Positions 18,972 to 28,840 of a stretch of DNA of 64,000 nucleotides are shown here, piece by piece. Within the stretch, counting starts at the first letter, position 1; each line of letters begins with the position of its first letter. Under the pieces are notes generated by a model that saw nothing but the letters and a program-made list of their open reading frames with translations, made no database searches and was not told the DNA's origin. The stretch comes from Nakamurella silvestris (GTDB lineage Bacteria > Actinomycetota > Actinomycetes > Mycobacteriales > Nakamurellaceae): the NCBI GenBank assembly GCA_003576535.1, contig QXCQ01000132.1, positions 130,280 to 194,279 of the forward strand, read 5' to 3'. The position numbers and the translations under genes are program-made.

Positions 18972-19025
18972 CGACCGGAGCGGGACCCTGATCGGGACAC
19001 GACGAGAAGGAACAGGAAGACATCC

Positions 19026-19991
19026 ATGGCACAGGTCATTCAGGTCAGCAGCACCGGCGGCCCGGAAGTACTCGTCCCGACCGAGGCCCGCCTCGCCGAC
19101 CCCGGCCCCGGGCAGGTGCTGATCGACGTCGCGGCCGCCGGCGTCAACTTCATCGACATCTACCAACGGCAGGGTGTCTACCAGCGGGATCTGCCTTACG
19201 TGCCCGGGTCCGAGGGTGCCGGCCGGATCGCCGCGGTCGGACCGGAGGTGTCCGGGTTCGCTGTCGGTGACCGGGTGGCCTGGGAATCGCTCCCCGGCTC
19301 CTACGCGGCGCAGGTGGTAGGACCGGCGGATCGGCTGATCCCGGTTCCCGATTCCATCTCCGACGTGCAGGCGGCAGCGGTTCCGCTGCAGGGGCTGACG
19401 GCCCACTACCTGGCTCGGACGTCGTACCCGATCAGGTCCGGGGACACCGTGCTGATCCACGCCGGAGCCGGCGGGGTCGGGCTGCTGCTCACCCAGATCG
19501 CGAAGCTCCTCGGTGCCCGGGTGTTCACCACGGTGTCCACACCGGAGAAGGCCCAGATCTCACGCGCGGCCGGGGCGGACGAGGTGCTGGAGTACAGCGG
19601 GTTCGCCGCGGCGGCGAAGGACCTCACCGACGGAGCCGGGGTGGCGGCGGTCTACGACGGCGTCGGCAAGGACACCTTCGACGAGTCCCTCCGGGCCCTG
19701 CGGGTTCGCGGGACGATGGTCCTCTTCGGCGGGGCGAGCGGGCAGGTGCCGGACTTCAACCTGCAGCGGCTGGCAGCCGGCGGCTCGCTCACGATCACCC
19801 GGCCGACCCTGGTGCACTTCGTCGCCGCGCGGGCGGAACTGCTGGAACGTGCCGAGGAGCTGTGGGGGTGGATCGCCGACGATCGGCTCGACCTGAGCAT
19901 CGGACAGACCTATCCGCTGGCCGAGGCGGGGCGGGCCCATGAGGATCTGGCGGCCCGGCGTACCTCCGGCAAACTTCTGCTCATCCCCTGA
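19026..19991 (+). CDS. zinc-independent quinone oxidoreductase (MDR superfamily)
   Basis: 321 aa, close to the family length of ~325. N-terminal GroES-like catalytic domain (GVNFIDIYQRQGVY, VPGSEGAGRI) and a Rossmann domain with the nucleotide motif HAGAGGVGLLLTQIAK (about 138-153). It lacks the Cys/His zinc ligands of alcohol dehydrogenases and matches the NADPH:quinone reductase (QOR) type, which reduces quinones or enones with NADPH. RBS AGAAGGAACAGGAAG lies upstream of ATG 19026. Followed by palindrome B1. No pathway neighbour. Confidence 0.92.
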   Translation: MAQVIQVSSTGGPEVLVPTEARLADPGPGQVLIDVAAAGVNFIDIYQRQGVYQRDLPYVPGSEGAGRIAAVGPEVSGFAVGDRVAWESLPGSYAAQVVGPADRLIPVPDSISDVQAAAVPLQGLTAHYLARTSYPIRSGDTVLIHAGAGGVGLLLTQIAKLLGARVFTTVSTPEKAQISRAAGADEVLEYSGFAAAAKDLTDGAGVAAVYDGVGKDTFDESLRALRVRGTMVLFGGASGQVPDFNLQRLAAGGSLTITRPTLVHFVAARAELLERAEELWGWIADDRLDLSIGQTYPLAEAGRAHEDLAARRTSGKLLLIP

Positions 19992-20012
19992 TGGTGTCCA
20001 CCGACCCGCCCC

Positions 20013-20078
20013 TCCCGCGCACGTTGTTGGTCCTCGCGCACGAAACTACGCGCGCGAGGACCAACAACGTGCGCGAGA
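20013..20078. repeat. palindrome family B, copy 1
   Basis: Inverted repeat with ~28-bp arms: outer arms CCCGCGCACGTTGTTGG and complement, with inner CCTCGCGC/GCGCGAGG, and a loop of about 10 nt. It lies between the oxidoreductase stop and the GNAT start. Copies 2 and 3 share almost the whole arm (GTTGCTCCTCGCGCAC in place of GTTGGTCCTCGCGCAC, with the second arm changed to match). Confidence 0.9.
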
Positions 20079-20092
20079 ACAGGGGGTCGGCC

Positions 20093-20650
20093 GTGCGGCT
20101 GCGGGCCGTCACGGCCGCCGAGGCCGAGGCGGTGTGTGCCGGGAACCGGCCTTCCACCGGCCCGGCCTGGCACCCGGAATATCCTCTGGACGAGGACATC
20201 CGCGCCTGCGGCGGCTTCGCCGACCGGTCGGCCGCCGGTGAGCACCGGGATCCGTTCGGCTACTACCAGGTGATCCTGGTCGGTCCGGAGGGGGAGCAGG
20301 TCGTCGGCGGGGCGGGATTCCACGGGCCGCCGATCCTGGACACCGTGGAGGTGGGGTACTCGGTGGTCCCGGACCGGCGTGGTCTGGGCATCGCCACGGC
20401 AGCCCTGGAACTGCTGCTGGAGACCGCCGGTCGGACCGGGGTCGATCTCGTCATCGGCTCGACCGGGGTGGCCGACGGACACTCCCGGGGGGTGATGTCG
20501 GCGGCGGGCATGCGGCCGGCCGGATCCGACGCAGGGGTGTGCCATTTCGACTGGCGACCTTCCTCCGGCGCGGGGGCCGGAGGACACCCACCTTCTCCGG
20601 GGAGACCCGATGGTGACCGGCACACCAAAACAGACCATCTGTCCGGGTAA
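20093..20650 (+). CDS. GNAT-family N-acetyltransferase
   Basis: 185 aa from GTG 20093, with AGGGGGT as a plausible RBS 6 nt upstream; the longer in-frame reading would translate palindrome B1 and was rejected. GNAT core: VTAAEAEAV at the start, VGGAGFHGPPILDTVEVGYSV, then the acetyl-CoA loop RRGLGIATAALELL and a final beta-strand region ending near VCHFDWRP. It transfers an acyl group from CoA to an amine; the substrate is unknown. The last ~30 residues (PSSGAGAGGHPPSPG) are a low-complexity tail. Confidence 0.88.
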   Translation: MRLRAVTAAEAEAVCAGNRPSTGPAWHPEYPLDEDIRACGGFADRSAAGEHRDPFGYYQVILVGPEGEQVVGGAGFHGPPILDTVEVGYSVVPDRRGLGIATAALELLLETAGRTGVDLVIGSTGVADGHSRGVMSAAGMRPAGSDAGVCHFDWRPSSGAGAGGHPPSPGRPDGDRHTKTDHLSG

Positions 20651-20653
20651 TCT
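20648..20653 (+). promoter_or_regulatory. possible -10 box for the DUF948-alaS operon
   Basis: TAATCT overlapping the GNAT stop codon. A transcript starting about 7 nt further would have a ~107-nt leader before ATG 20768. No clear -35 box. Confidence 0.35.
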
Positions 20654-20767
20654 AGGACCGCACGGCAGATCGATGCGCAGGTATCCACCCGGACACGCCT
20701 CCGGGGCGATCGATCCGAACCACCCGCGCACCGGCTCACAACGACGACAAGCGCAGGAGGGTGGCCC

Positions 20768-21238
20768 ATGACGGCGGGACAGATCGCGGCGACCGTCGCA
20801 GCCGCAGCGGCGGTTGTCCTGGTCGTTCTGGCGATGTCCCTGTTCCTCTCGGTGAAGGCGACCTCCCGCACGGTGGACGTGACGCTGGCGGAGATCCGGG
20901 TCGTCCTGTCCCAGACCCGGCAGCAGGCCGCAAGGATTGCGCAGCAGGAGGCCCCACCCGCCCCGGCGGAGGTCGACCCGGCCTCGGAACCGGTCGACGC
21001 ACAGCTGTACGACCTCGACGGCCGTCCGGGTGTCCTGCGCCCGGTCCGCTCCGCTGTCCCTGGTCCGATGACCGTCGTGGCCGAACCGGTCGGGACGCCG
21101 ATGATGAGGTCGGCGGCCCTGGCCTTCGGGATCCGGAACGCCGTGGCGGCCAGGGTCGCGAGGAAGGCAGCGGCGGAGCGCATGTCTGCGGCAGTGACAG
21201 AGAAGAAGGCCGCACAGAAGAAGGTAGGGAAGCGTTGA
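20768..21238 (+). CDS. DUF948-type membrane protein
   Basis: 156 aa with RBS CAGGAGGGTGG before ATG 20768. An N-terminal membrane helix (about 5-30, IAATVAAAAAVVLVVLAMSLFL) is followed by a helical segment (VDVTLAEIRVVLSQTRQQ, to about residue 60), then a Pro/Ala linker and a basic Lys/Ala-rich C-terminus. This plan and its place directly upstream of alaS match the DUF948 proteins conserved there in actinobacteria. No biochemical role is known; a membrane-bound coiled-coil scaffold is a guess. The stop overlaps the next gene by 4 nt (TTGA). Confidence 0.8.
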   Translation: MTAGQIAATVAAAAAVVLVVLAMSLFLSVKATSRTVDVTLAEIRVVLSQTRQQAARIAQQEAPPAPAEVDPASEPVDAQLYDLDGRPGVLRPVRSAVPGPMTVVAEPVGTPMMRSAALAFGIRNAVAARVARKAAAERMSAAVTEKKAAQKKVGKR

Positions 21239-21576
21239 GAAGGACGTTCTACGTCGGAGTCGGATTCGCCCTGGGCGTGGCCGCGACGCGACGCACCCGA
21301 CGGGCCCGGGAGGCGGCCCTGGCCGCGGTGACCCCGACCTCGATCGCTGCGAACGTGGCCGATGCGATCTCCGAGGTGGGCCACGCGGTCGGCGGTTTCG
21401 TCACCGACGTCCGGGCCGGGATGCATCAACGCGAGGCCGAGCTGGTCGCGGTGGTCAACCATCAGACCGGGGTGGCCTCCTGGTCACCGCCGGAGCTGGC
21501 CGGTCCCCGCGTCCGGGAGGACGCGCGAGCTATCGGCGCGGTCGCCCGCAACGACCGCGGCTGGCGAACGGGCTGA
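21235..21576 (+). CDS. DUF6167-like small membrane-associated protein
   Basis: 113 aa starting at TTG 21235 inside the stop of the preceding gene, with RBS AGGTAGGGA 5 nt upstream. The opening [20 protein letters not shown] gives a short hydrophobic segment flanked by Arg, then an amphipathic region ([19 protein letters not shown]) and a polar tail. It matches the small DUF6167-type protein found between the DUF948 gene and alaS in many actinobacteria. The rare TTG start is supported by the overlap, the RBS and the conserved first residues. Role unknown. Confidence 0.75.
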   Translation: MRRTFYVGVGFALGVAATRRTRRAREAALAAVTPTSIAANVADAISEVGHAVGGFVTDVRAGMHQREAELVAVVNHQTGVASWSPPELAGPRVREDARAIGAVARNDRGWRTG

Positions 21577-21658
21577 TCACACCCGTCGTCGGCCAGACCC
21601 CAGCCGAAGTTCGCCCACCAGCTCCTCGAGCACCCTGAACACACAAGGAACTCCCACC

Positions 21659-24358
21659 ATGCAGACCCATGAGATCCGGCGCCGGTTTCTCGAGCACTTC
21701 TCCCAGGCAGGACACCAGGTGGTGCCCTCTGCCTCGCTGATCAGCGCCGATCCGACCGTGCTGTTCACCATCGCCGGGATGGCCCCCTTCAAGCCCTACT
21801 TCCTGGGCCAGGAGGCCCCGCCGTGGCCCCGGGCCACCAGCGTGCAGAAATGCGTCCGGACCCAGGACATCGACAACGTCGGTGTCACCACCCGGCACAA
21901 CACCTTCTTCCAGATGGCCGGCAACTTCTCCTTCGGCGACTACTTCAAAGCCGGTGCCATCGAGCACGCCTGGACCCTGATCACCAAGTCCGTCGACGAC
22001 GGCGGTTACGGGTTCGATCCCGAGCGCATCTGGGTGACCGTCTACGAGACCGATGACGAGGCCATCGAACTGTGGCAGCGGATCGCGGGCCTGCCGGCCG
22101 AGCGGATCCAGCGCCGCGGTGTGGCCGACAACTTCTGGGACATGGGTGTGCCCGGTCCGTGCGGGCCGTGCTCGGAGATCTACTACGACCGTGGCCCGGA
22201 GTACGGCCTCGAGGGTGGCCCCGTCGTCGACGAGGACCGCTACATCGAGATCTGGAACCTGGTCTTCATGCAGGACATCCGGGGCGAGAGCACCGGGTCG
22301 GGCAAGGGCGAGTACGTCATCCAGGGCCCGCTGCCGCAGCAGAACATCGACACCGGACTCGGGGTCGAGCGGGTGGCCTTCCTGCTGCAGGGTGTGGAGA
22401 ACGTCTACGAGACGGACCTTCTGCGTCCGCTGATCGGGGTGGCCGAGGAACTGTCCGGCCGCACCTACGGCGACAACAACGTCGACGACGTCCGGTTCCG
22501 GGTCATCGCCGACCACATCCGGTCCTCGATCCTGCTCATCGGTGACGGGATCACCCCCGGCAACGAAGGTCGCGGGTACGTCCTGCGCCGGCTGCTCCGC
22601 CGGACGATCCGTTCGGCCAGGCTGTTGGGGGTCACCGGTCCGGTGATGCCGGCCCTGTCGGCGATGGTGCGCGATCTCATGAGCCCGTCCTACCCGGAGC
22701 TGACCACCGACTTCGGCCGGATCGAGCGGGTCGCGGTGGCCGAGGAGGTCGCCTTCCTCAAGACCTTGACCTCCGGGTCGAAGCTGTTCGAGGCGGCTGC
22801 CGAGCAGACCTCGACCGCCGGTTCCTCGCTGCTGGCCGGCGACACCGCCTTCGCCCTGCACGACACCCACGGGTTCCCGATCGACCTGACCCTGGAGATG
22901 GCGGCCGAGGCCGGCCTGACCGTCGACACCGAGGCCTTCGCCGCGTTGATGAACGAGCAGAAGGCACGGGCACGCGCCGATGCCAAGGCCCGCAAGGGCG
23001 GATTCGGCGACCAGCAGGTCTACCGCGAGCTGCTCGACCAGGGCGAGACCGAGTTCACCGGTTACACCGAGCTGTCCAGCGAGGGCACCGTCCGTGGGCT
23101 GATCGCCGACGGCCGTCGGGTGCCGGTGGCCGGTCCCGGGGACATCGTCGAGGTGGTCCTGGACCGCACCGCGATGTACGCCGAGGCCGGTGGCCAGGAC
23201 TCCGACGGCGGCCTGATCCTGGGGAACGGCCTGTCGGCCGAGGTCCTGGATGTGCAGAAGATCAACCGCAAGCTGTGGATCCACCAGGTCCGGATCACCG
23301 ACGGCGAGATCGCCGAGGGTGACCAGGTGCTGACCCAGGTCGATCCGGTCCAGCGGGCCGGTTCCAACCAGGCGCACTCGGGTACCCACCTGGTCAACGC
23401 CGCGCTGCGGCAGCTGCTCGGGCCGGATGCGTTGCAGGCCGGTTCCTACAACAAGCCGGGCTACCTGCGACTGGACTTCACCTGGGGCGGCTCCCTGTCC
23501 GCCGATGCGCGCGCCGAGATCGAGGCCGCGGCGAACCAGGCGATCCAGCAGAACCTGCAGGTGACGACCAGCCTGTCCACCGTCGCCGAGGCCAAGGCCC
23601 GCGGCGCGGTCGCCCTCTTCGGCGAGGTGTACGGGGACGAGGTGCGGGTTGTGGAGATCGGCGGACCCTGGTCCCTGGAACTCTGCGGTGGCACCCACGT
23701 GGACCGGTCCTCCGAGGTCGGCTCCCTGGTGGTGCTCGGCGAGTCCAGCGTCGGTTCGGGGGTGCGCCGGATCGAGTCCTACGTCGGCTTCGACGCCTTC
23801 CAGCACCTGGCCACCGAGCGGGCGCTGGTGACCAACCTCGCCTCCATGCTCAAGGTTCCGTCGGCCGAGCTGCCGGCCCGGGTGGAGGGTCTCGTCGACC
23901 GGCTGCGCACCGCCGAGAAGGAACTGGCCGCCCTGCGTGGCAAGGCCCTGCTGTCCTCGGCCGGGGCGTTCGTCGACGGCGCCGAGCAGGTCGGGCCGAT
24001 CGCCGTGGTCGCCGTGGCTGCACCGGAGGGCACCAGCGCCGCCGACCTGCGGACCCTGGCGACCGACGTCCGTGGCCGTTTCGGCGGCCGGGCGGCAGTG
24101 GTGGCGATGTTCGCCGTCAACGACGGTGCGGTCTCCTTCGTCGTGGCCGTCACCACCGCCGCGAACGAGGCAGGAGTGAAGGCGGGCCAGCTGGTCCGCG
24201 CCTTCCTGCCGGACATCGGCGGTCGGGGTGGCGGCAAGGACGACATGGCCCAGGGCGGCGGAACCGACCCGGCCGGCGTGCCGACGGCGATCGGCTCCGT
24301 CAAGGGGGCAGTGACATCAGTGGTCTCGGGGGCTGTGCGGGCGGGGCTCCCGGAGTGA
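21659..24358 (+). CDS. alaS: alanine--tRNA ligase
   Basis: 899 aa from ATG 21659, RBS AAGGAA; usual family length (~880-900). Class II catalytic core ([41 protein letters not shown]) activates Ala and charges tRNA-Ala. The editing domain shows HxxxH at 573-577 and the Cys676/His680 pair (CGGTHV), the zinc site that removes mischarged Ser and Gly. The C-terminal DHHA1-type domain with [14 protein letters not shown] completes the protein. The GTG of ruvX overlaps its stop by 4 nt, so alaS heads a coupled operon. Confidence 0.98.
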   Translation: MQTHEIRRRFLEHFSQAGHQVVPSASLISADPTVLFTIAGMAPFKPYFLGQEAPPWPRATSVQKCVRTQDIDNVGVTTRHNTFFQMAGNFSFGDYFKAGAIEHAWTLITKSVDDGGYGFDPERIWVTVYETDDEAIELWQRIAGLPAERIQRRGVADNFWDMGVPGPCGPCSEIYYDRGPEYGLEGGPVVDEDRYIEIWNLVFMQDIRGESTGSGKGEYVIQGPLPQQNIDTGLGVERVAFLLQGVENVYETDLLRPLIGVAEELSGRTYGDNNVDDVRFRVIADHIRSSILLIGDGITPGNEGRGYVLRRLLRRTIRSARLLGVTGPVMPALSAMVRDLMSPSYPELTTDFGRIERVAVAEEVAFLKTLTSGSKLFEAAAEQTSTAGSSLLAGDTAFALHDTHGFPIDLTLEMAAEAGLTVDTEAFAALMNEQKARARADAKARKGGFGDQQVYRELLDQGETEFTGYTELSSEGTVRGLIADGRRVPVAGPGDIVEVVLDRTAMYAEAGGQDSDGGLILGNGLSAEVLDVQKINRKLWIHQVRITDGEIAEGDQVLTQVDPVQRAGSNQAHSGTHLVNAALRQLLGPDALQAGSYNKPGYLRLDFTWGGSLSADARAEIEAAANQAIQQNLQVTTSLSTVAEAKARGAVALFGEVYGDEVRVVEIGGPWSLELCGGTHVDRSSEVGSLVVLGESSVGSGVRRIESYVGFDAFQHLATERALVTNLASMLKVPSAELPARVEGLVDRLRTAEKELAALRGKALLSSAGAFVDGAEQVGPIAVVAVAAPEGTSAADLRTLATDVRGRFGGRAAVVAMFAVNDGAVSFVVAVTTAANEAGVKAGQLVRAFLPDIGGRGGGKDDMAQGGGTDPAGVPTAIGSVKGAVTSVVSGAVRAGLPE

Positions 24359-24834
24359 CGCCGCGGGCCGGCGGGGCCGACGGAAGTACCCAGGTGCCCC
24401 GCGGGGTGCGGTTGGGTGTGGACGTCGGCTCCGTCCGGGTCGGTGTGGCGATCAGTGATCCCAGTGGCATTTTGGCCACGCCGGTCGGCACCCTCGCACG
24501 TGACGTCTCCGGCGGCAAGGACCTGGCAGAGTTGGCCGCTATGGTCGCCGAGCGTTCAGTCGTGGAGGTCGTCATCGGTCTGCCCCGATCGATGTCGGGC
24601 AAGGCCGGGGCCGCGGTGCAGATCGCGCGGGAGTACGGCAACGCGTTGCAGGCCCGGATCGAGGGTGTGCCGATCGTCTACGTGGACGAGCGGCTCACCT
24701 CGGTGACGGCGAACCGGGTGTTGGCCGAGCGCGGGGTCAACTCGCGCAACCGGCGTGCGATCGTCGATCAGGTCGCAGCGGTGGAGATCCTGCAGGCCCG
24801 CCTGGAGACGGTCGGCCGGGTGGTGTCGTCGTGA
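24355..24834 (+). CDS. ruvX: YqgF/RuvX family nuclease (pre-16S rRNA processing, putative Holliday junction resolvase)
   Basis: 159 aa, GTG start overlapping the alaS stop. RNase H-like fold: the first catalytic Asp in [17 protein letters not shown], the conserved GLPRSMSGK loop, [12 protein letters not shown] with the second acidic residue, and a final Asp in [12 protein letters not shown]. In E. coli the family matures the 5' end of 16S rRNA. In mycobacteria it sits between alaS and mltG, as here. It ends in a 4-nt overlap with mltG. Confidence 0.95.
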   Translation: MTPRAGGADGSTQVPRGVRLGVDVGSVRVGVAISDPSGILATPVGTLARDVSGGKDLAELAAMVAERSVVEVVIGLPRSMSGKAGAAVQIAREYGNALQARIEGVPIVYVDERLTSVTANRVLAERGVNSRNRRAIVDQVAAVEILQARLETVGRVVSS

Positions 24835-26159
24835 ACGACAACCTCGGTCTGTTCGACCGGACCCCGGACGATCCTGCCGATGTCGACGTCGATCAACTCC
24901 GCCAGGCCCTGCAACGCAATGCGGGGACCGCCCGGGCGGGGTTCGATTCCGGTCGTCCGGCCACCGGTCGGCGGGCGGCCAGGGCGCAGCTCCAACAGGC
25001 TCGTCGTCGCCGCCGCCGGAAGTTCACCACCATCTTCGCCGCCGCCTGCGTGATGCTGGCGATCATTGTCGTAGTGGTGGCCCTGATCATCCGGTGGCAG
25101 AAGGAGTCCCAGGTCGTTCCGGACTTCGTGGGGACCGGCGACAGCGATGTGATCGTCCGGATCGAGCGCGGGGACGTGCTCGCCGACATCGCCTCGACCC
25201 TGATCAGTCAGAACGTGGTGGCGGGCAGTGAGGCGTTCACCGCGGCGGCCGCCGGGAACGTCGGGATCAGCGAGCTCTCACCCGGGTTCTACAAGATCCG
25301 GCAGCACGCATCGGCCGCCGCGGCCGTGGCGGCGCTGACCGATCCCGCCTCGCGGGTGGGCACGGTGAAGATCATTCCCGGGTTGACGCTGGCCGATGTC
25401 AGCCGGAGCCGCGCCGGCAGCGACACCACGAGTGTGGTCCCCGGGTACATCAGTCAGATCACCGCGGCGGCCTGCGTGCCGTTGAACGGTGTGTCGGACT
25501 GTTTCACTGCCGACCAGCTCTGGGAGGTCGCCAGGAACGCCGATCCGGCCACCCTGGGTGTGGTGGGCTGGGCCGTCGACCGGGTCAAGAAGGTTGCCGA
25601 TCCGTCCCGCCGGCTGGAGGGTCTGATCGCACCGGGGGACTACGACATCGCGCCGGGCTCGGACCCGACGAAGGCCCTGCAATCGGTCCTGAAGTCCTCG
25701 GCCGCCTATTGGAACTCCACCGGTGTGCAGACCGGGGCGAAGGCCCTCGGGATCAGCCCGTACGACGCGGTGGTGATCGCCTCCCTGATCGAGAAGGAAG
25801 GCATCCCCTCCGACATGCGCAACGTGTCCCGGGTGATCTACAACCGCCTGAAGATCGACATGAAGCTGCAGTTCGACTCGACCGTCAACTACGGCCTGGA
25901 CCGGGCCCAACTGGCCACCACCGAGGCCGAACGCCTGGATCCGGCCAACCTCTACAGCACCTACGCCCACAAGGGTCTGCCGCCCAACCCGATCGGCTCC
26001 CCGGGGCCGGATGCGGTCGATGCGATGCTCGACCCGGCCCAGGGCAAGTGGATCTACTTCGTGAAGGTGGACCTGGACGGGAACTCCTGTTTCTCGGTCA
26101 CCTACGCGCAGCACGAGAAATGCATCGAACAGGCACGCGCCGCCGGGGTGTTCGACTGA
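24831..26159 (+). CDS. mltG: endolytic murein transglycosylase
   Basis: 442 aa, GTG start overlapping ruvX. A ~62-residue basic cytosolic lead (QQARRRRRRKF) precedes one membrane helix (about 65-88, TIFAAACVMLAIIVVVVALI). Outside the membrane come a LysM-like segment and the YceG catalytic domain, with catalytic Glu321 in ASLIEKEGIPSDMRNVSRVI and the conserved LQFDSTVNYGL and GLPPNPIGSPG motifs. It cleaves nascent glycan strands, setting their length. The stop shares one base with the aroE start (TGATG). Confidence 0.96.
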   Translation: MNDNLGLFDRTPDDPADVDVDQLRQALQRNAGTARAGFDSGRPATGRRAARAQLQQARRRRRRKFTTIFAAACVMLAIIVVVVALIIRWQKESQVVPDFVGTGDSDVIVRIERGDVLADIASTLISQNVVAGSEAFTAAAAGNVGISELSPGFYKIRQHASAAAAVAALTDPASRVGTVKIIPGLTLADVSRSRAGSDTTSVVPGYISQITAAACVPLNGVSDCFTADQLWEVARNADPATLGVVGWAVDRVKKVADPSRRLEGLIAPGDYDIAPGSDPTKALQSVLKSSAAYWNSTGVQTGAKALGISPYDAVVIASLIEKEGIPSDMRNVSRVIYNRLKIDMKLQFDSTVNYGLDRAQLATTEAERLDPANLYSTYAHKGLPPNPIGSPGPDAVDAMLDPAQGKWIYFVKVDLDGNSCFSVTYAQHEKCIEQARAAGVFD

Positions 26160-27067
26160 TGGAAAGCACGGAACTGATGACCAGCACCACCAGCACGACC
26201 AGCACCACCCGACGGGCGGCCGTCCTCGGGTCGCCGATCTCCCACTCCCTCTCGCCGGTCCTGCACCGCGCCGCCTACGCGGCGCTGGGACTGACCGGGT
26301 GGACCTATGAACCGATCGACTGCGACGCCGGACGGCTGCCGGAGCTGGTGCGTGGGGCCGGCCCGGAGTGGGCCGGTTTCAGCGTGACCATGCCGGGCAA
26401 GTCGGCGGCTGCGGGGGTCGCCACCCGGCGCAGCACGCGGGTCGAACTGCTCGGGGTGGCGAACACCCTCTACCGTGAGGACGGCCTTCCCGGCTGGACT
26501 GCCGAGAACACCGACGTCGACGGGATCGTCGGAGCCCTGACGGTCGTCGGTTGCGCCCCACGACACGCGATCCTGTTGGGCGGCGGTGGCACGGCACTCG
26601 CGGCCGTTGCCGCCCTGGCCGAACTCGGGGTGGCCGAACTGACGGTGGCCGGGCGGCGCTCGGAGAGCACCGCCACCGCCGTGGTACTGGCCGAGCATCT
26701 GGGGATCCGTACCCGTCGGGTACCGATCCTGCCCGATGCCACCGCGCCCGAGCTGGAGCTGACCGCGCGGTGGGCGGCCGAGGCGGACCTGGTGATTTCG
26801 ACGGTGCCGGCGGGTGGCGCCGATCATCTTGCTGCGGGTCTTGCGCGGGTTCCGGCCCTTCTCGACGCCGTGTACCACCCGTGGCCGACGGCGTTGGCCG
26901 CCGCAGGCGGGCAGGGACGGACGACCGTCACCGGCCTGGACATGTTGTTGCACCAGGCCCTGCGTCAGGTGCAGCTGATGACGGGGCACGAGGCGCCGGC
27001 GGTCGAGATGCGTCGGGCGTTGCTGGCGGCGACCGGCACCGATCTTCCGCTGCCGTTGCTGAACTGA
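26159..27067 (+). CDS. aroE: shikimate dehydrogenase
   Basis: 302 aa from ATG 26159, one base overlapping mltG; a second ATG 18 nt on is possible. After a Ser/Thr-rich lead (MTSTTSTTSTT) come the shikimate-binding GSPISHSLSPVLH, catalytic Lys81 (SVTMPGKSAA), Asp119 (ENTDVDG) and the nucleotide loop LLGGGGTALAAVAAL. It reduces 3-dehydroshikimate to shikimate with NADPH in aromatic amino acid synthesis. It lacks a strict NADP-type Arg motif after the Gly loop, so cofactor choice is not certain. Fourth coupled gene of the alaS cluster, as in mycobacteria. Confidence 0.95.
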   Translation: MESTELMTSTTSTTSTTRRAAVLGSPISHSLSPVLHRAAYAALGLTGWTYEPIDCDAGRLPELVRGAGPEWAGFSVTMPGKSAAAGVATRRSTRVELLGVANTLYREDGLPGWTAENTDVDGIVGALTVVGCAPRHAILLGGGGTALAAVAALAELGVAELTVAGRRSESTATAVVLAEHLGIRTRRVPILPDATAPELELTARWAAEADLVISTVPAGGADHLAAGLARVPALLDAVYHPWPTALAAAGGQGRTTVTGLDMLLHQALRQVQLMTGHEAPAVEMRRALLAATGTDLPLPLLN

Positions 27068-27166
27068 TCCACCCCGATCCGACACACCGGCCCGAGCCGT
27101 GTGGACGGCTCACTCCCGCGGGGGCCGGGATGTGTCAGAGTGCTGGCACATCCCGGGGGGAGGGAC

Positions 27167-27802
27167 ATGGGGGCGAACCAGTGGGTCTGGGCGACGGTCG
27201 CGGCCGTTGCCGGTGTCGCTGTCGGCGTGGGAGCGCGTCGACTGCTCTCCCGGCTGCGCCGCGGCACAGTGGTGGCCCCGGGCCGACTGGAGCCGGTCAC
27301 GGCCATGCTGTTCGCCTGCTCGGCCCTGGTAGTCGGTCCGGAACCCGCCCTGGTGATCGCATGGTGGGTGGCCACGCTCACGGTGGTGTTGTCCGCGGTG
27401 GATCTGGCCCACCATCGCCTGCCGGATGCGATCACCCTGCCGGCGATACCGCTGACCCTGCTGTTCCTGTCCGTGGTGCAGTTCTCCCGGCCCGGATCGG
27501 GGGATCTGGTCCGGGCGGCCGGGGCCGGGACTGCGGTGGCGCTGCTGTTCCTGCTGGTGAGCGGAGGCGGCCGATGGATGGGACTGGGGGATGTCAAGCT
27601 CAGTGCCACCGTCGGGCTGATCCTGGGTTTTCACTCCCTGTCGGCCGTGGTCACCGGGATCGCGCTGGCCTTCGTGCTCGGAGCCGGGGCGGGGCTGGTC
27701 GGAATGGTCGCCCGGCGGCTGACGGCTCGTTCGGCGATCCCGTTCGGTCCGTGCCTGCTGCTGGCCTGCTGGATCATGGCGGTGTTCCCGGCCCTCTCCT
27801 GA
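27167..27802 (+). CDS. A24-family prepilin peptidase-like membrane protease
   Basis: 211 aa from ATG 27167 with a very strong RBS (GGGGGGAGGG). At least six membrane helices. The two catalytic aspartates of type 4 prepilin peptidases are present: Asp79 in SAVDLAHHRLPD and Asp142 in GLGDVKLSATVG. The N-terminal methylase domain and its Cys pairs are absent, as usual for the short actinobacterial form. It should cleave prepilin-like signal peptides for type IV or Tad pili; no pilus genes lie in the window. It takes the place of M. tuberculosis Rv2551c after aroE. Confidence 0.92.
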   Translation: MGANQWVWATVAAVAGVAVGVGARRLLSRLRRGTVVAPGRLEPVTAMLFACSALVVGPEPALVIAWWVATLTVVLSAVDLAHHRLPDAITLPAIPLTLLFLSVVQFSRPGSGDLVRAAGAGTAVALLFLLVSGGGRWMGLGDVKLSATVGLILGFHSLSAVVTGIALAFVLGAGAGLVGMVARRLTARSAIPFGPCLLLACWIMAVFPALS

Positions 27803-27815
27803 ACAAAATCCTCTG

Positions 27816-27883
27816 TTCCCGCGCACGATGTTGCTCCTCGCGCACCAAACATCGCGCGCGAGGAGCAACATCGTGCGCGGGAA
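27816..27883. repeat. palindrome family B, copy 2
   Basis: Inverted repeat with 29-30-bp arms between the converging prepilin peptidase and phosphodiesterase stops, with 13 nt on one side and 6 nt on the other. It differs from copy 3 mainly at the base after GCGCAC and in the loop, with the second arm following. Likely bidirectional terminator. Confidence 0.92.
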
Positions 27884-27889
27884 GAGGTT

Positions 27890-28783
27890 TCAGATCGGGT
27901 GGCGGTCGATGATCCCGGCGCACTGCGCCTCGTCGAGGTCGAAGACCTCGTCGGCGCCGTCCAGCGGGATGACGCTGCAGGTGTAGGTGTCCGGGTAGAT
28001 CCGGATCAGGTTCATCGAAGCCGAACTCGTGGTGCGTTCATGGCCGGGACGGGCGAACGGGTCGGTGCGGATCGCGGTCGATCCGGCGACGACGACCGGT
28101 ACGGAGCCGAGCATGCCGGACTGCGCCATGTGGTGGTGGCCGGACAGGATCAGCCGGACGTCCGCCCCTGCGATCGTGGTGAAGAGGGTCTGCCGGGATC
28201 TGCGGTCGAGGGCGAAGTAGCTCAGCAGCGGTGACGGCGGTGGCAACGGGGAATGGTGCAACACCACGATGGTCCCCCCGGGGGCCGGTCGGGCCAGGAT
28301 CGGGGCGAAGGACTCGGGGAGCCGCGGATCCAGGTAGCCGTGGCCGGCGTCCGGAACCGTGGAGTCCAGCACGATCACCCGCAGACCCAGATCCGCACCC
28401 ACCCAATGGAACTGGATCTTGGAGTCGGTACTTCCCTCCTCGTCGCCCAGCAGCTCGCGGTGATAGGTGGTGCGGACGTCATGGTTGCCGTTGCACCAGA
28501 TCACCGGGATGTTCAGCGGTTCGAGCATGCCGGCCAACCGTCGGTAGGCCTCGGGATCGCCGGTGTCGGTGAGATCCCCGGAGACCACCAGGGCATCGAA
28601 CTGGTGGCCGTTGCCGATGGCGCGCCGGATCTCGACCACCGCGCGGTCCAGGGCGAGGTCGGCGTCGACCCGTTGGTTGTACAGGACGCCCGCGGAGGTG
28701 AGATGGGTGTCCGACAGGTGCAGCAGGGTGTAGTCGGGGACCTCGACGGGAAGACCGTCCGGTGTCCGGAGGGGAAGGGTCAC
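27890..28783 (-). CDS. CpdA-like calcineurin-type metallophosphoesterase (putative cyclic nucleotide phosphodiesterase)
   Basis: 297 aa, GTG 28783 with RBS GGAGG 5 nt upstream. Full set of dinuclear-metal motifs: LLHLSDTHL, VVSGDLTDTG, CNGNHDVR, VLHHSPLP and LSGHHHMA. The spacing fits the CpdA/class III cyclic nucleotide phosphodiesterases; the mycobacterial relative hydrolyses 2',3'- and 3',5'-cyclic nucleotides. Actual substrate not proven. No signal peptide. It follows the HAD gene by 57 nt on the same strand. Confidence 0.9.
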   Translation of the reverse strand: MTLPLRTPDGLPVEVPDYTLLHLSDTHLTSAGVLYNQRVDADLALDRAVVEIRRAIGNGHQFDALVVSGDLTDTGDPEAYRRLAGMLEPLNIPVIWCNGNHDVRTTYHRELLGDEEGSTDSKIQFHWVGADLGLRVIVLDSTVPDAGHGYLDPRLPESFAPILARPAPGGTIVVLHHSPLPPPSPLLSYFALDRRSRQTLFTTIAGADVRLILSGHHHMAQSGMLGSVPVVVAGSTAIRTDPFARPGHERTTSSASMNLIRIYPDTYTCSVIPLDGADEVFDLDEAQCAGIIDRHPI

Positions 28784-28840
28784 AGGTCCTCCACGTTCTC
28801 GGGTCGGTGCGCGGGCGGTCCGGCGGCCGTGCAGCAGAGA

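Noticed and set aside
19991..20092. Upstream extension of the GNAT gene through palindrome B1
   Set aside because: Translating the palindrome gives non-family residues; GTG 20093 has a plausible RBS.
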